Source of the DNA: Bacillota bacterium
GTDB lineage: Bacteria > Bacillota > UBA4882 > UBA8346
Direction: 5' to 3'
DNA length: 64,000 nucleotides
Assembly (NCBI GenBank): GCA_023401925.1
Contig: JAEXDA010000052.1
Span: 16,074-80,073, forward strand
This document shows, one piece after another, positions 9,347 to 18,428 of this stretch. Numbering within the stretch: position 1 is the first letter of the stretch; every line of letters begins with the position of its first letter. The notes below the pieces were generated by a model. The model saw only the letters and a program-made list of their open reading frames with translations, searched no databases and was not told where the DNA came from. Made by a program: the position numbers and the translations under genes.

Positions 9347-10477
9347 ATGGAGTATGTTCAATATGGAAAAACAGGGATGAAAGTGTCTCGATTTGGCTTG
9401 GGTTGCATGCGGTTGCCTGATGATGAAAAAGAAGCCATTGCAATGATCCGGTATGCAATCGATCACGGGGTAAATTATCTTGATACCGCCTATATCTATA
9501 AAGATAGCGAATTAATTACGGGAAAGGCTTTAAAGGATGGCTACCGCAACAAAACTTATTTAGCCACCAAAAGTCCCATTTGGAACATTGAAAAACATGA
9601 AGACTTTGAAAAATATCTTGATGAAGAATTGATGAGACTGGGAACGGATCATATTGATGTGTATCTTCTTCATAATATGAATTATGGTAATTGGGAAAAG
9701 GTTAAAAAATTTGACGGTTTTACTTTTCTCGATAAAATGGTGCAAAAAGGGAAAATAGCTCATAAAGCTTTTTCGATTCATAATACCCTCAGGGCATTTA
9801 AAGAAATTGTGGACGCCTATGAGTGGGAAATGTTTCAAATCCAGCTCAATATCCTGGATGAGAGACAACAAGTTGGCGTGGAAGGTTTGAAATATGGCGC
9901 AGCGAAAGGTTTGGCGGCAGTTATCATGGAACCGCTCCGGGGAGGTTATATACTCAAGTATGCTCCACAGGAAGCACAGGATCTGATACATCAATATTCA
10001 GAAAAACGCTCCCTGGTAGAATGGTGTTTTCGTTGGCTTTACAATATGCCGGAAGTATCGATAATTTTAAGTGGTACAAGCGCTTTGGGGCAGTTAAAGG
10101 ATAATCTGCAGATTTTTCAACATTCGGCTGCCCAGATAATGTCAGAAGAAGATCGAAAACTGATCCAAATGATCCGGGAGGCCTATGAAGCGAAAAAGAG
10201 CATTGGCTGCACCGGCTGTGAATATTGCATGCCATGCCCTCGTGGAGTAGCGATTCCGGAAATATTTAGGTTGTACAACAGTCAGCATTTAATGAAATCT
10301 CATGTGATCGATAAAGCAGTTTATCAAAGCAATTTGGTGCCTGCGGATTCCGGTGCCGATCGATGTGTCTCCTGTGGAATTTGCGCCAAACATTGCCCTC
10401 AGAGGTTAGCGATTCCGGAATTATTAAAACTGGTTCATGATGAATTCATGAATTATACCTATCCGGCCCAAAGGTAA
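9347..10477 (+). CDS. Aldo/keto reductase with C-terminal [4Fe-4S] domain
   Basis: A 376-residue protein joining an aldo/keto reductase barrel (about 1-280) to a ferredoxin-like tail (about 285-376). The catalytic tetrad is visible: Asp46, Tyr51, Lys75 and His109. The tail has CTGCEYCMPCP and CVSCGICAKHCP cysteine clusters followed by an LAIPELL segment, the pattern of anaerobic Fe-S aldo/keto reductases. It probably reduces an aldehyde or ketone with NAD(P)H, possibly exchanging electrons through the clusters; the substrate is unknown. The small gene just upstream is likely in the same operon. Confidence 0.9.
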   Translation: MEYVQYGKTGMKVSRFGLGCMRLPDDEKEAIAMIRYAIDHGVNYLDTAYIYKDSELITGKALKDGYRNKTYLATKSPIWNIEKHEDFEKYLDEELMRLGTDHIDVYLLHNMNYGNWEKVKKFDGFTFLDKMVQKGKIAHKAFSIHNTLRAFKEIVDAYEWEMFQIQLNILDERQQVGVEGLKYGAAKGLAAVIMEPLRGGYILKYAPQEAQDLIHQYSEKRSLVEWCFRWLYNMPEVSIILSGTSALGQLKDNLQIFQHSAAQIMSEEDRKLIQMIREAYEAKKSIGCTGCEYCMPCPRGVAIPEIFRLYNSQHLMKSHVIDKAVYQSNLVPADSGADRCVSCGICAKHCPQRLAIPELLKLVHDEFMNYTYPAQR

Positions 10478-10547
10478 TATCGGACATGGCCAGAAGGGAA
10501 GAGTAACCTTAATAAAAAAATATTCTATGAAAATAAAAAATTTTACA

Positions 10548-10576
10548 TTGAATTGGATTATTTTTCCTTTTATAGT
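10548..10576 (+). promoter_or_regulatory. Promoter of the endoglucanase gene
   Basis: TTGAAT at 10548-10553 and TATAGT at 10571-10576 are separated by 17 bases, a good vegetative sigma-factor promoter about 50 bases before the gene. Confidence 0.65.
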
Positions 10577-10625
10577 AAAAGTATCTAACCAATAGCATAA
10601 TAAAAATAGATGGGAGGGATTTTGG

Positions 10626-12182
10626 ATGATGACGAAAGTTAAATTATTTTGGGTGTTTTTACTGGCTCTGGGTGTTCTATTTCCAATAATACCGAATTGG
10701 TTTCCGGTGGCCCAGGCTTCCAATCAGACGCAAATTGTCGCCGCAATGGGCGCGGGCTGGAACTTGGGCAATCAACTTGAAGCCAATTCCAACGGTACAC
10801 CCAGTGAAACGGTCTGGGGCAATCCAACCATCTCACAAGCCCTCATTACAGCGGTAAAAAATGCGGGCTTTAAAACAATCCGTATTCCGGTTTCATATTT
10901 GAGTAAAATAGGATCTGCCCCCAATTACACCATTGATGCCGCGTGGCTGGCCAGAATCAAACAAGTGGTTGATTATGCCTATAACCAGGGTTTATATGTA
11001 ATCGTCAACATGCATGGTGACGGCTACACTACAGTCACAGGTTCATGGCTTCTGGTTACTTCCGGCGATCAAACAACGATTAGAGCCAAATATCAAAAAG
11101 TATGGCAGCAGATCGCAACCGCATTTGCAAGTTACGATGAGCATTTGATCTTAGAATCAATGAATGAAGAATTCGATGGCAATTATAGCGATCCCAATCC
11201 CACATACTATGCAAACCTGAATGCCTATAATCAAATTTTTGTCGATACCGTAAGGCAAACCGGCGGGAACAACGCCACGCGATGGCTGCTGATACCGGGT
11301 TGGAATACCAACATTGATTATACGGTGGGTAATTACGGTTTTGTAGTGCCAACCGATAATTACAGGTCATCTTCAATCCCCGGCAATGAAAAACGAATCA
11401 TGATATCCGCTCATTATTACTCGCCTTGGGACTTTTGCGGCGAGGAGTCCGGCTCCATAACCCAATGGGGCTCCATTGCCACAGATACTTACCGAAAGTC
11501 AACCTGGGGCCAGGAAGACTATATGGATTCACAGCTTAGCAGTATGTATAATAAATTTATAACCCAAGGATATCCGGTTGTCATTGGGGAATTCGGCACA
11601 GTCGATAAAGCAAGCGCCGACTCTACCAACAGTACTTACCGGGCTTATTTTGCCAAAACTTTATGCGTGGATTGCAAGAAATACGGTGCAGTGCCTGTAG
11701 TCTGGGATAATGGATTCAATGGAGTATATGGTTTGGGGCTTTTTGACCGCAATACTCTGGCTGTAACACAGCAAGGCATTCTGACTGCAATTATGAGCGC
11801 TATGGGCACAGTGATCACACCTACACCGACAGTAACTGTAACGCCAACCCCTACTTCCATTCCCACGGGCTGTTCGATTCGTTATAGCCAAAACGATTGG
11901 GGTAGCGGTGCTACAGTAAATATCACCATTATCAATAACAGTTCGTCAGCGATTGATGGCTGGACATTAGCCTGGAACTTTGCAGGCAATCAACAAATCG
12001 CCAATTTGTGGAATGGAACCTACACCCAAAGCGGCACAGCCGTAACTGTAAAAAATGTTTCCTATAATAACCTTATCCCGGCTAAGGGAAGCGTTTCTTT
12101 CGGATTTAACATCTCTTATAGCGGTTCCAATGCCAGACCGGCAGCTTTTACCCTGAATGGGGCAGCCTGTCAATTGGAATAG
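10626..12182 (+). CDS. Secreted GH5 endoglucanase with CBM2
   Basis: A 518-residue secreted cellulase. A signal peptide (residues 1-31, ending VAQA) is followed by a glycoside hydrolase family 5 catalytic domain (about 35-395) starting with a GWNLGNQLEA motif. Predicted acid/base is Glu181 in SMNEE and the nucleophile is Glu322 in VIGEFG. A Pro/Thr-rich linker (about 397-416) joins it to a C-terminal family 2 carbohydrate-binding module (about 417-517) with paired cysteines near its ends and conserved tryptophans. The enzyme should cut beta-1,4-glucan such as cellulose, possibly xyloglucan or glucomannan. ATG at 10626 or 10629 follows GGGAGGG. It has its own promoter. Confidence 0.93.
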   Translation: MMTKVKLFWVFLLALGVLFPIIPNWFPVAQASNQTQIVAAMGAGWNLGNQLEANSNGTPSETVWGNPTISQALITAVKNAGFKTIRIPVSYLSKIGSAPNYTIDAAWLARIKQVVDYAYNQGLYVIVNMHGDGYTTVTGSWLLVTSGDQTTIRAKYQKVWQQIATAFASYDEHLILESMNEEFDGNYSDPNPTYYANLNAYNQIFVDTVRQTGGNNATRWLLIPGWNTNIDYTVGNYGFVVPTDNYRSSSIPGNEKRIMISAHYYSPWDFCGEESGSITQWGSIATDTYRKSTWGQEDYMDSQLSSMYNKFITQGYPVVIGEFGTVDKASADSTNSTYRAYFAKTLCVDCKKYGAVPVVWDNGFNGVYGLGLFDRNTLAVTQQGILTAIMSAMGTVITPTPTVTVTPTPTSIPTGCSIRYSQNDWGSGATVNITIINNSSSAIDGWTLAWNFAGNQQIANLWNGTYTQSGTAVTVKNVSYNNLIPAKGSVSFGFNISYSGSNARPAAFTLNGAACQLE

Positions 12183-12186
12183 ATTA

Positions 12187-12453
12187 AATTGATTATAAAG
12201 ATGAAACAGCAAATATTAATAGTTGTTCTGTACGCCGCGGGCTAAAGCCACACGGCTAAGTATTAAAAAACATTCCAAAGCCCAGTTCTACCGGGCTCCG
12301 TGGTGCTTCGAAGCTATTCTAAAAGTTTGAACAACAATTATTAGCCGATCCCCAGAGGGGATTTAGAAAGTTTTTAATCGCCTAGCCGTGTGGTTTTAAC
12401 CCGCGGCGGAGATTATGGCTTACGGCTCACCTGAGTCATCTTTATAATCAATT
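12187..12453. repeat. Long palindromic element (MITE or REP-like)
   Basis: A 267-base element with perfect 18-bp inverted ends (12187-12204 and 12436-12453). A second, inner pair of 26-base arms (12233-12258 and 12383-12408) matches at 24 positions. Between them lie small hairpins such as AGCCC/GGGCT and a CCCC-AGA-GGGG stem. The inner arm includes GGCTAAAGCC, a form seen in REP-type palindromes mobilised by IS200-like transposases (family knowledge, not shown here). No protein is encoded. Confidence 0.7.
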
Positions 12454-12458
12454 AAATT

Positions 12459-12500
12459 AAAAAGCCTTGTTACCTAAAGGTAGCGGGGCTCTTTTTTTAT
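12459..12500 (+). terminator. Terminator downstream of the palindromic element
   Basis: A stem built on AGCC..TTACC with GGTA..GGGGCT and a TAAA loop is followed by seven T residues. It probably ends the endoglucanase transcript. Confidence 0.7.
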
Positions 12501-12594
12501 TCAGCCGGCTCTGTTTTTTTCGGGATCTTTCTGCTTTCTAAATCCCGGCCTTTAAATTCTTAAAATTTTGACCCATCCTTGATCAATTTATTGC

Positions 12595-12623
12595 TTGTTG
12601 TTCCGGGCCATCCCTTTTACAAT
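12595..12623 (+). promoter_or_regulatory. Promoter of the GH78 gene
   Basis: TTGTTG at 12595-12600 and TACAAT at 12618-12623 have a 17-base spacer, placing the start of transcription about 30 bases before the gene. Confidence 0.55.
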
Positions 12624-12661
12624 AAAGGATAGAAAAAAGTATCATGAGGAGAAAATGTGGG

Positions 12662-14842
12662 ATGGATAAAAAATGGACCGCCAAGTGGATCATGGATCCC
12701 GATTTTGCTGGATACGCTCCGCTCAATTTGTTACATAGGCAGTTAGCGCCGTTTGATTTGCCTGAGCATGACCGGGAACTGCAAAATCACCATATGTTGG
12801 TCAAGAAAACTTTTCACTTTCCCCAGGAACCGCGGGAAGCTTTTTTGGATATTACGGCGGATGATTATTATAAACTTTATATCAATGGCCAATTTGTGGG
12901 TCAGGGTCCGGCTCCCGGATATTCATGGCATTATTTTTACAACCGCCTGGATGTCAGCGAATATCTTCAACAGGGTTTGAACGTCATTGCGGTGCATGTT
13001 TTTTATCAAGGCTTGATGAACCGGGTTTGGAACAGCGGCGATTACCGCCAGGGGATGCTGGCCGAGTTGTGGATCGATGGAAGTTTGGCTCTGGCCACCG
13101 ACCGAACTTGGAAATGTCATCGTGCCCTCGAATTCACCGGGCGGGAAACTTTCGGTTATCAAACCCAGTTTGTGGAGGACCTGGATAGCCGGCTTCAGGA
13201 AAAAGCTTGGCGGGAGCCGGATTATGATGACCGGCCCTGGCGGGAATGTTATGAAAATATCACCGACGACCATCAGTTGGTGCTTCAAGACACCCCAACA
13301 CTGCAAGTATATACCTTAAAACCGGTCCAAGTCCTTCAACCGGCGCCAGGCAATTACCGGATCGATTTTGGCAGGGAAATCACCGGCCAGTTTGTTATGA
13401 CAGCCCGAGGGATTGCCGGACAACAGGTGGAGATCCGCTATGGCGAAGAACTGGAAGCGGATGGAGGGCGAGTGCGTTATGCAATGCGTTGCAATTGCAA
13501 CTACCAGGATATTTGGACGTTGTCGGGGGACTTGGATACTTTGGAGGCTTATGATTATAAAGCCTTTCGTTATGTTGAATTGATAGCCCCTGAGGGAGTT
13601 TTGCAGCCGGAAAGTTTTGCCGCCGTTGTCCGGCATTATCCTTTGGATGAATCAAGATGCAATTTTATCTCTTCCAATGGACTGTTGAATGATATTTGGA
13701 AGATTTGTGCCCATGGGGTCCGGTGCGGGGCCCAAGAGGTTTTTGTGGATTGCCCCAGCCGGGAAAAGGGCCAGTATTTGGGAGATGCCACAATTACCAG
13801 CCATTCCCATATGTATCTCAGCGGTGATCTGCGGTTAACCAAAAAAATGCTGGCGGATTTTTCCCGTTCAGCCCGGATTTGTCCGGGGTTGATGGCTGTG
13901 GCGCCAGGTTCATTTATGCAGGAAATTGCCGATTTCTCATTACAATGGCCGTTACAGCTGTACCAATATTATCAACAAAGCGGCGATCTTCAGTTTTTGC
14001 AGGAAATGGCCCCGGTTGCGGAGGGAGTCATTCGGTATTTCAAAAGATTTCAAAGGCCCGACGGATTATTGGAAAATGTAAAGGAAAAATGGAACCTGGT
14101 GGATTGGCCGGAAAATTTGCGGGATGATTACGACTTTGACTTATCCCAACCGGTGGTTGGGGATGGTTGTCATAATGTGATCAATGCCTTTTTTTGCGGC
14201 GCCGTTCAAACCGTAAATAAGATTCGCGATATTTTGGGGAGTGCTTCCCATGACGAGTTTCCGGAGCTAAAGAAGGCCTTTATCAAGGCGTTTTACCGGC
14301 CGGATTTGAATTTATTGGCTGACTCCACAGTTTCGGATCACACCGCTTTGCATGCCAATTCGATGGCGCTGTTTTTCAATCTGGTACCGGAGGAAGCCCG
14401 TAGCAGTGTAGTTCAATTGATCCGGAAGAAAGGTATGAAGTGCGGGGTCTATAACGCTTATTTCCTTTTAAAAGGGCTGGCGGGAATTGGCGAGTATGAC
14501 TTGGTCTTTGACTTGCTCTCCTCTTTGGACGAGCATTCTTGGGCCAATATGATCCGGGAAGGAGCAACAGCCTGTTTTGAGGCCTGGGGAAAAGAGCAAA
14601 AGTGGAATACCAGTCTCTGTCACCCTTGGGCCAGCGCGCCGTTACCGGTTTTGATCGAGGACATCGCCGGTTTGAAACCGGCGAAGGCGGGCTGGAGCGA
14701 GGCCATCTTTTCACCCCATATCCCGGAGGGCCTTCAACATCTTGAAGTGAAATTTTGGACGGTCCAAGGGTATTTCCACATGATTGCCGACAATGGCCAA
14801 ACGGAGTTGCAAGCCCCTCCGGGAGTCAAAGTTTTAACATGA
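12662..14842 (+). CDS. GH78 alpha-L-rhamnosidase-type glycosidase
   Basis: A 726-residue cytoplasmic-type protein (no signal peptide) of the bacterial alpha-L-rhamnosidase family. N-terminal beta-sandwich domains (about 45-330) precede the (alpha/alpha)6 barrel (about 335-665), with the family motif DCPSREKGQYLGDA from about residue 363 holding the predicted general acid; a C-terminal beta domain follows. It likely removes terminal rhamnose from imported plant oligosaccharides, for example pectic fragments. I chose ATG 12662 because AGGAG at 12647-12651 sits 10 bases before it; an in-frame ATG at 12644 would bury that site. The sugar importer genes downstream suggest a shared substrate. Confidence 0.85.
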   Translation: MDKKWTAKWIMDPDFAGYAPLNLLHRQLAPFDLPEHDRELQNHHMLVKKTFHFPQEPREAFLDITADDYYKLYINGQFVGQGPAPGYSWHYFYNRLDVSEYLQQGLNVIAVHVFYQGLMNRVWNSGDYRQGMLAELWIDGSLALATDRTWKCHRALEFTGRETFGYQTQFVEDLDSRLQEKAWREPDYDDRPWRECYENITDDHQLVLQDTPTLQVYTLKPVQVLQPAPGNYRIDFGREITGQFVMTARGIAGQQVEIRYGEELEADGGRVRYAMRCNCNYQDIWTLSGDLDTLEAYDYKAFRYVELIAPEGVLQPESFAAVVRHYPLDESRCNFISSNGLLNDIWKICAHGVRCGAQEVFVDCPSREKGQYLGDATITSHSHMYLSGDLRLTKKMLADFSRSARICPGLMAVAPGSFMQEIADFSLQWPLQLYQYYQQSGDLQFLQEMAPVAEGVIRYFKRFQRPDGLLENVKEKWNLVDWPENLRDDYDFDLSQPVVGDGCHNVINAFFCGAVQTVNKIRDILGSASHDEFPELKKAFIKAFYRPDLNLLADSTVSDHTALHANSMALFFNLVPEEARSSVVQLIRKKGMKCGVYNAYFLLKGLAGIGEYDLVFDLLSSLDEHSWANMIREGATACFEAWGKEQKWNTSLCHPWASAPLPVLIEDIAGLKPAKAGWSEAIFSPHIPEGLQHLEVKFWTVQGYFHMIADNGQTELQAPPGVKVLT

Positions 14843-15054
14843 ATCGGCAAGTAACTTTTAGAACCCCAATTAATTAAGAACCTGCCGGATCGAGATTTAA
14901 ATCAGTCGGAATAAAGTTATTGGGGAAATCAAAAATCGTTATTTTTTATCCATAAGATCATAAATTATTAACTTAAAATTAAAGAGCGATTGAAGTAATA
15001 TCAAAACGAGAGCTTTTCGAATGCTCCATAACTTTAAAAATAAGGGGGAGAAAA

Positions 15055-16440
15055 ATGTTTCAAAAGAGTTTCCAAAGGAGAAATTATCTTATTTATACTG
15101 TACTTTTAGTGATTTTGACTTTTGTCTTTTCCAGTGCAATCTGGGGAGGAGTTGACGCTGCGACCACTAAGGTCAAAATTAAAGTGTGGACCATGAATCG
15201 CCATGACGCTGACTATATGACGGCCATGGTCAATCAATTCAACAAGCAAAACAAGGATAACATCGAAATTACTTATCAAATCTACACCGATAATTATCAA
15301 CAGACCCTGGATTTGGCTTATGCCACCGGTGAAGCTCCGGATGTATACATGGATGCCACAGGGGTATTTGAAAAAAGACTTCCAGCAGGGGATATCGCCC
15401 CGTTGGATTCCTACTTAACCCCGGCTTTTAAGAAACGTTTCGGCGAGGGGGCGTTTTTGGAAGGAATCAATATGGATAATGGCCGTATTTATTCCCTCCC
15501 GGCGATTGGAACTACGCCCCGTTTGATTTACAACAAGGGAATCTTTAAGAAGGTTGGAATTAACGCGTCTCCGAAGACCGTAACGGAAATGGCCAAGGAC
15601 GCCTCTTTGATCAGTGCCAAGCTTGGCAAGGAGGGTATTTATGGATATGCCCAGAATTTTAAAAATCCCACCCAGGCATTATCACGGTCGGTCGATTACA
15701 TCATGATGCGGAGCGGCGGAGTCCGGGAAGGGTATGATTTTAAAACCGGCAAATTCGATTTTACGGGCTATAAGCCGATTCTCCAGTCTTACCGATCCAT
15801 TTTTACTTCCAATAGCGCTTTCCCGGGCTGTGAATCCTTGGATATCGATCCGTTACGGACCCAATTTGCCGCAGGAAAAATCGGTATGTATATTTCCTGG
15901 ACCCATTCCGAACCCGGGGTATATCAGAATCAGTTTCCCACGAAGGAAGCTTGGGATATTGCTCCCCTACCAACCATCAATGGTATCAAGGGTTCGAACC
16001 GGATTAATTTGGCGGGGCGTTTTTGGTTAATGAACGGTAAAACCAAGTATCCTAAGGAAGCTTGGAAAGTGATGGAGTTTTTATATGGCGACTCCCTGCT
16101 GACCGGTTATTATGAGAAGGGCTTAGGTTTGGTGATGGTACCGGCAGTCATCCGCAAGGCCCAACAGCCGGAGACAGTAAAAAAATGGCCGGCGATTCAG
16201 TTTGATAAAAATGATAAAATCTGGCCGAATATCCCGCTCAATGTGAGACCTGAAGGCAAGGACGTGTATGAAGTCTTTATGGAGATTATTTTCGGGGTGA
16301 CCGATGCCGACAAAGGAATCGCCGATCTCAACGCCCGGTACAATCAAGCATTGGACAAGGCAATCAGCGAACATCGAAGTACCCGCGTGATCTATACCAA
16401 TTTCGACCCGGCCGAACCCGGGAAGATCTTCAAAAAATAA
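15055..16440 (+). CDS. Sugar ABC transporter substrate-binding protein
   Basis: A 461-residue extracellular solute-binding protein of the family 1 (MalE/YtcQ-like) type. The N terminus is a signal sequence (about 1-36) ending near VDAATT; there is no clear lipobox cysteine, so the mode of anchoring is uncertain. The mature protein begins with a KVKIKVWTMNRHD strand and has the two-lobed pattern of this family. It should capture oligosaccharide for the two permeases encoded next. AAGGGGGAG lies just before the ATG. No ATPase gene is present; such systems commonly share an MsmK-type ATPase encoded elsewhere. Confidence 0.9.
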   Translation: MFQKSFQRRNYLIYTVLLVILTFVFSSAIWGGVDAATTKVKIKVWTMNRHDADYMTAMVNQFNKQNKDNIEITYQIYTDNYQQTLDLAYATGEAPDVYMDATGVFEKRLPAGDIAPLDSYLTPAFKKRFGEGAFLEGINMDNGRIYSLPAIGTTPRLIYNKGIFKKVGINASPKTVTEMAKDASLISAKLGKEGIYGYAQNFKNPTQALSRSVDYIMMRSGGVREGYDFKTGKFDFTGYKPILQSYRSIFTSNSAFPGCESLDIDPLRTQFAAGKIGMYISWTHSEPGVYQNQFPTKEAWDIAPLPTINGIKGSNRINLAGRFWLMNGKTKYPKEAWKVMEFLYGDSLLTGYYEKGLGLVMVPAVIRKAQQPETVKKWPAIQFDKNDKIWPNIPLNVRPEGKDVYEVFMEIIFGVTDADKGIADLNARYNQALDKAISEHRSTRVIYTNFDPAEPGKIFKK

Positions 16441-16453
16441 AGAGCAAACGATG

Positions 16454-16489
16454 GGGCTGTTGCAAATAAAATCTCTTTTGCAACAGCCC
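16454..16489 (+). promoter_or_regulatory. Intra-operon stem-loop after the binding-protein gene
   Basis: A perfect 13-bp inverted repeat (16454-16466 and 16477-16489) with a 10-base loop, and no T run. It sits between the binding protein and permease genes, where such stems stabilise the upstream mRNA or partly stop transcription. Confidence 0.7.
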
Positions 16490-16510
16490 GCGTCATAAGG
16501 AGAACTTCAG

Positions 16511-17416
16511 ATGGCCTCCATTCAATGGAAACGGAACAAGCAGATTTATTTGATGTTGATTCCCAATGCAGTCATTTTTTTGGCGCTCACGATCTATCCG
16601 GTACTTTGGGCGCTTCAATACATGTTTTTTAGTTATGATGGAATAAGCGCCGCTAAATTTGTAGGATTGGAAAATTTTATCCGCGCATTTACCCGGGATA
16701 CGGTGTTTTGGCACTCGGTCCTCAATACGCTGGTTTATGTCTGCGGAAAGCTGATAATCACTTTACCCATCGCCTTTTTGCTGGCGGTGCTCTTAAATAG
16801 AAAATTCAGGGGCCGCGGTTTCCTGCAAGGGCTCATGTTCAGCCCCACCATTGTGAGCACGGCGGTCATGGCATTAATATTTTATTTGATCTTTAACGTT
16901 TACAATGGGGTCGTCAATCATTTGTTGTTGGCTACGGGTTTGGTTAAAATGCCCATCAATTGGTTGGGTAAGGATCTGGCGATGTTAACCTGTATTATCG
17001 TTGGAGCCTGGGGTGGCATTGGAAATTACATGGTTTATTTTTTAGCCGGATTACAGAGCATTCCCAAAGATATTTATGAAAGCGCCGCCTTGGATGGAGT
17101 CAATGGATTCCAGCGGATGGTCTATATAACGGTTCCGATGATGGGACCGGTACTTCAGGTCATTTTAATGCTGTCGATTATTATTGCTTTTCAGGATATG
17201 CAAAGCATCATGGTCTTGACGGAGGGTGGCCCGTTTTCTGCAACGCAGGTCATGTTCTTATACATCTATCAATTGTACTTCCCAATTTCGGCCTCGGCCA
17301 GTACGATGGTGAATTCGGATTTTGGATATGGCGCAGCCGTAAGTATTATCGCTGCTTTGATTATCGGTATGATAACCTGTGGGTACCTTTATTTCTCTAG
17401 AAAGCTCGATTATTAA
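16511..17416 (+). CDS. Sugar ABC transporter permease (MalF/UgpA-like)
   Basis: A 301-residue inner-membrane protein with six predicted membrane segments and the EAA-type cytoplasmic loop (ESAALDGVNGFQRMVYITVPMMGP) that contacts the ATPase. It pairs with the next gene to form the channel of a CUT1-type carbohydrate importer. The start is supported by AAGGAG upstream. The next permease begins 22 bases after the stop. Confidence 0.92.
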   Translation: MASIQWKRNKQIYLMLIPNAVIFLALTIYPVLWALQYMFFSYDGISAAKFVGLENFIRAFTRDTVFWHSVLNTLVYVCGKLIITLPIAFLLAVLLNRKFRGRGFLQGLMFSPTIVSTAVMALIFYLIFNVYNGVVNHLLLATGLVKMPINWLGKDLAMLTCIIVGAWGGIGNYMVYFLAGLQSIPKDIYESAALDGVNGFQRMVYITVPMMGPVLQVILMLSIIIAFQDMQSIMVLTEGGPFSATQVMFLYIYQLYFPISASASTMVNSDFGYGAAVSIIAALIIGMITCGYLYFSRKLDY

Positions 17417-17438
17417 CGTAAAGATGGGGTTTAAGACA

Positions 17439-18281
17439 ATGAATAAAACATCAAAAGCAGCAGGCAAGATAATAAAATGGTTATTTATATTGATTGTAGC
17501 GATTTTTACAATCTATCCGGTTTTTTATACCTTGATGGGTTCATTAAAAACCAATGCCGAACTGATATCAGGCAGCACTTTACTGCCTTCCCGCTGGATG
17601 TTTTCCAACTATGTTCAAGCGTTTCGCCAGGGAAACTTCATCCAATACACTTGGAATAGTGTCTATCTATGTGTGATGGTGACGGTCCTGGCCTTACTAA
17701 CCTCGTCATTGACCGGATACGTCTTAGCCCGGCACCGGTTTCCGGGAGGGAAATTACTGCTTAGCATGCATTTGGCTTTTATGTTTGTTTCTTTGGGCGC
17801 TGTTTCGCTATATCCGCAATACCGGCTGATGCATGCCTTGGGACTCACCGGGAATTTGATCGGATTGGCCCTGGTTTTGACCGGAGGCCAGGGAACGAAT
17901 ATCTTTTTGACCATCGGGTTCATTAAAACTTTGCCTAAGGAGCTTGATGAGGCGGCATTAATCGATGGCTGCAGTTATTTCAGGGTCTATTGGAATGTCA
18001 TTTTGCCATTGTTGCGACCGATCTTGGGAGTGGTAGCGCTCTTTACTTTCCGGACAGCCTGGAATGATTATATTACCTCGTTTATTTTTACAATGGCCAA
18101 TCCATTATTGAAACCATTGACCGTAGCAGTCGTCAGCCTGCGTTATTCGGCTAACGCCGCTGCCGAATGGAATATCATGACGGCGGGCGCGGCCATTTCT
18201 TTGTTACCGGTATTAATTCTGTACTGTTTTACGAGTAAACAGTTTATATCCGGCCTTACTTCAGGCGCAGTCAAAGGATAA
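17439..18281 (+). CDS. Sugar ABC transporter permease (MalG-like)
   Basis: A 280-residue permease with six predicted membrane segments and an EAA loop (DEAALIDGCSYFRVYWNVILPLLRP). It is the second half of the importer channel. I chose ATG 17439, where a GATGGGG ribosome site sits at a normal distance and the protein begins a few residues before the first membrane segment. In-frame alternatives upstream (17424, and a GTG-type start inside the previous gene) lack a ribosome site. Confidence 0.9.
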   Translation: MNKTSKAAGKIIKWLFILIVAIFTIYPVFYTLMGSLKTNAELISGSTLLPSRWMFSNYVQAFRQGNFIQYTWNSVYLCVMVTVLALLTSSLTGYVLARHRFPGGKLLLSMHLAFMFVSLGAVSLYPQYRLMHALGLTGNLIGLALVLTGGQGTNIFLTIGFIKTLPKELDEAALIDGCSYFRVYWNVILPLLRPILGVVALFTFRTAWNDYITSFIFTMANPLLKPLTVAVVSLRYSANAAAEWNIMTAGAAISLLPVLILYCFTSKQFISGLTSGAVKG

Positions 18282-18428
18282 GCCGCTGTTGACGGTGGGG
18301 CTCATGGATTCCGTTTTATCAACCCGCGCAGGCGGAGTAAACGCTCTCTTTGAAGGTAAAATGGTTTGGATAGGGAAATAAGGTAGGGGAAGTGATCCTG
18401 CGTAAGTTTTGAAAAGGAAGAACCCAAA

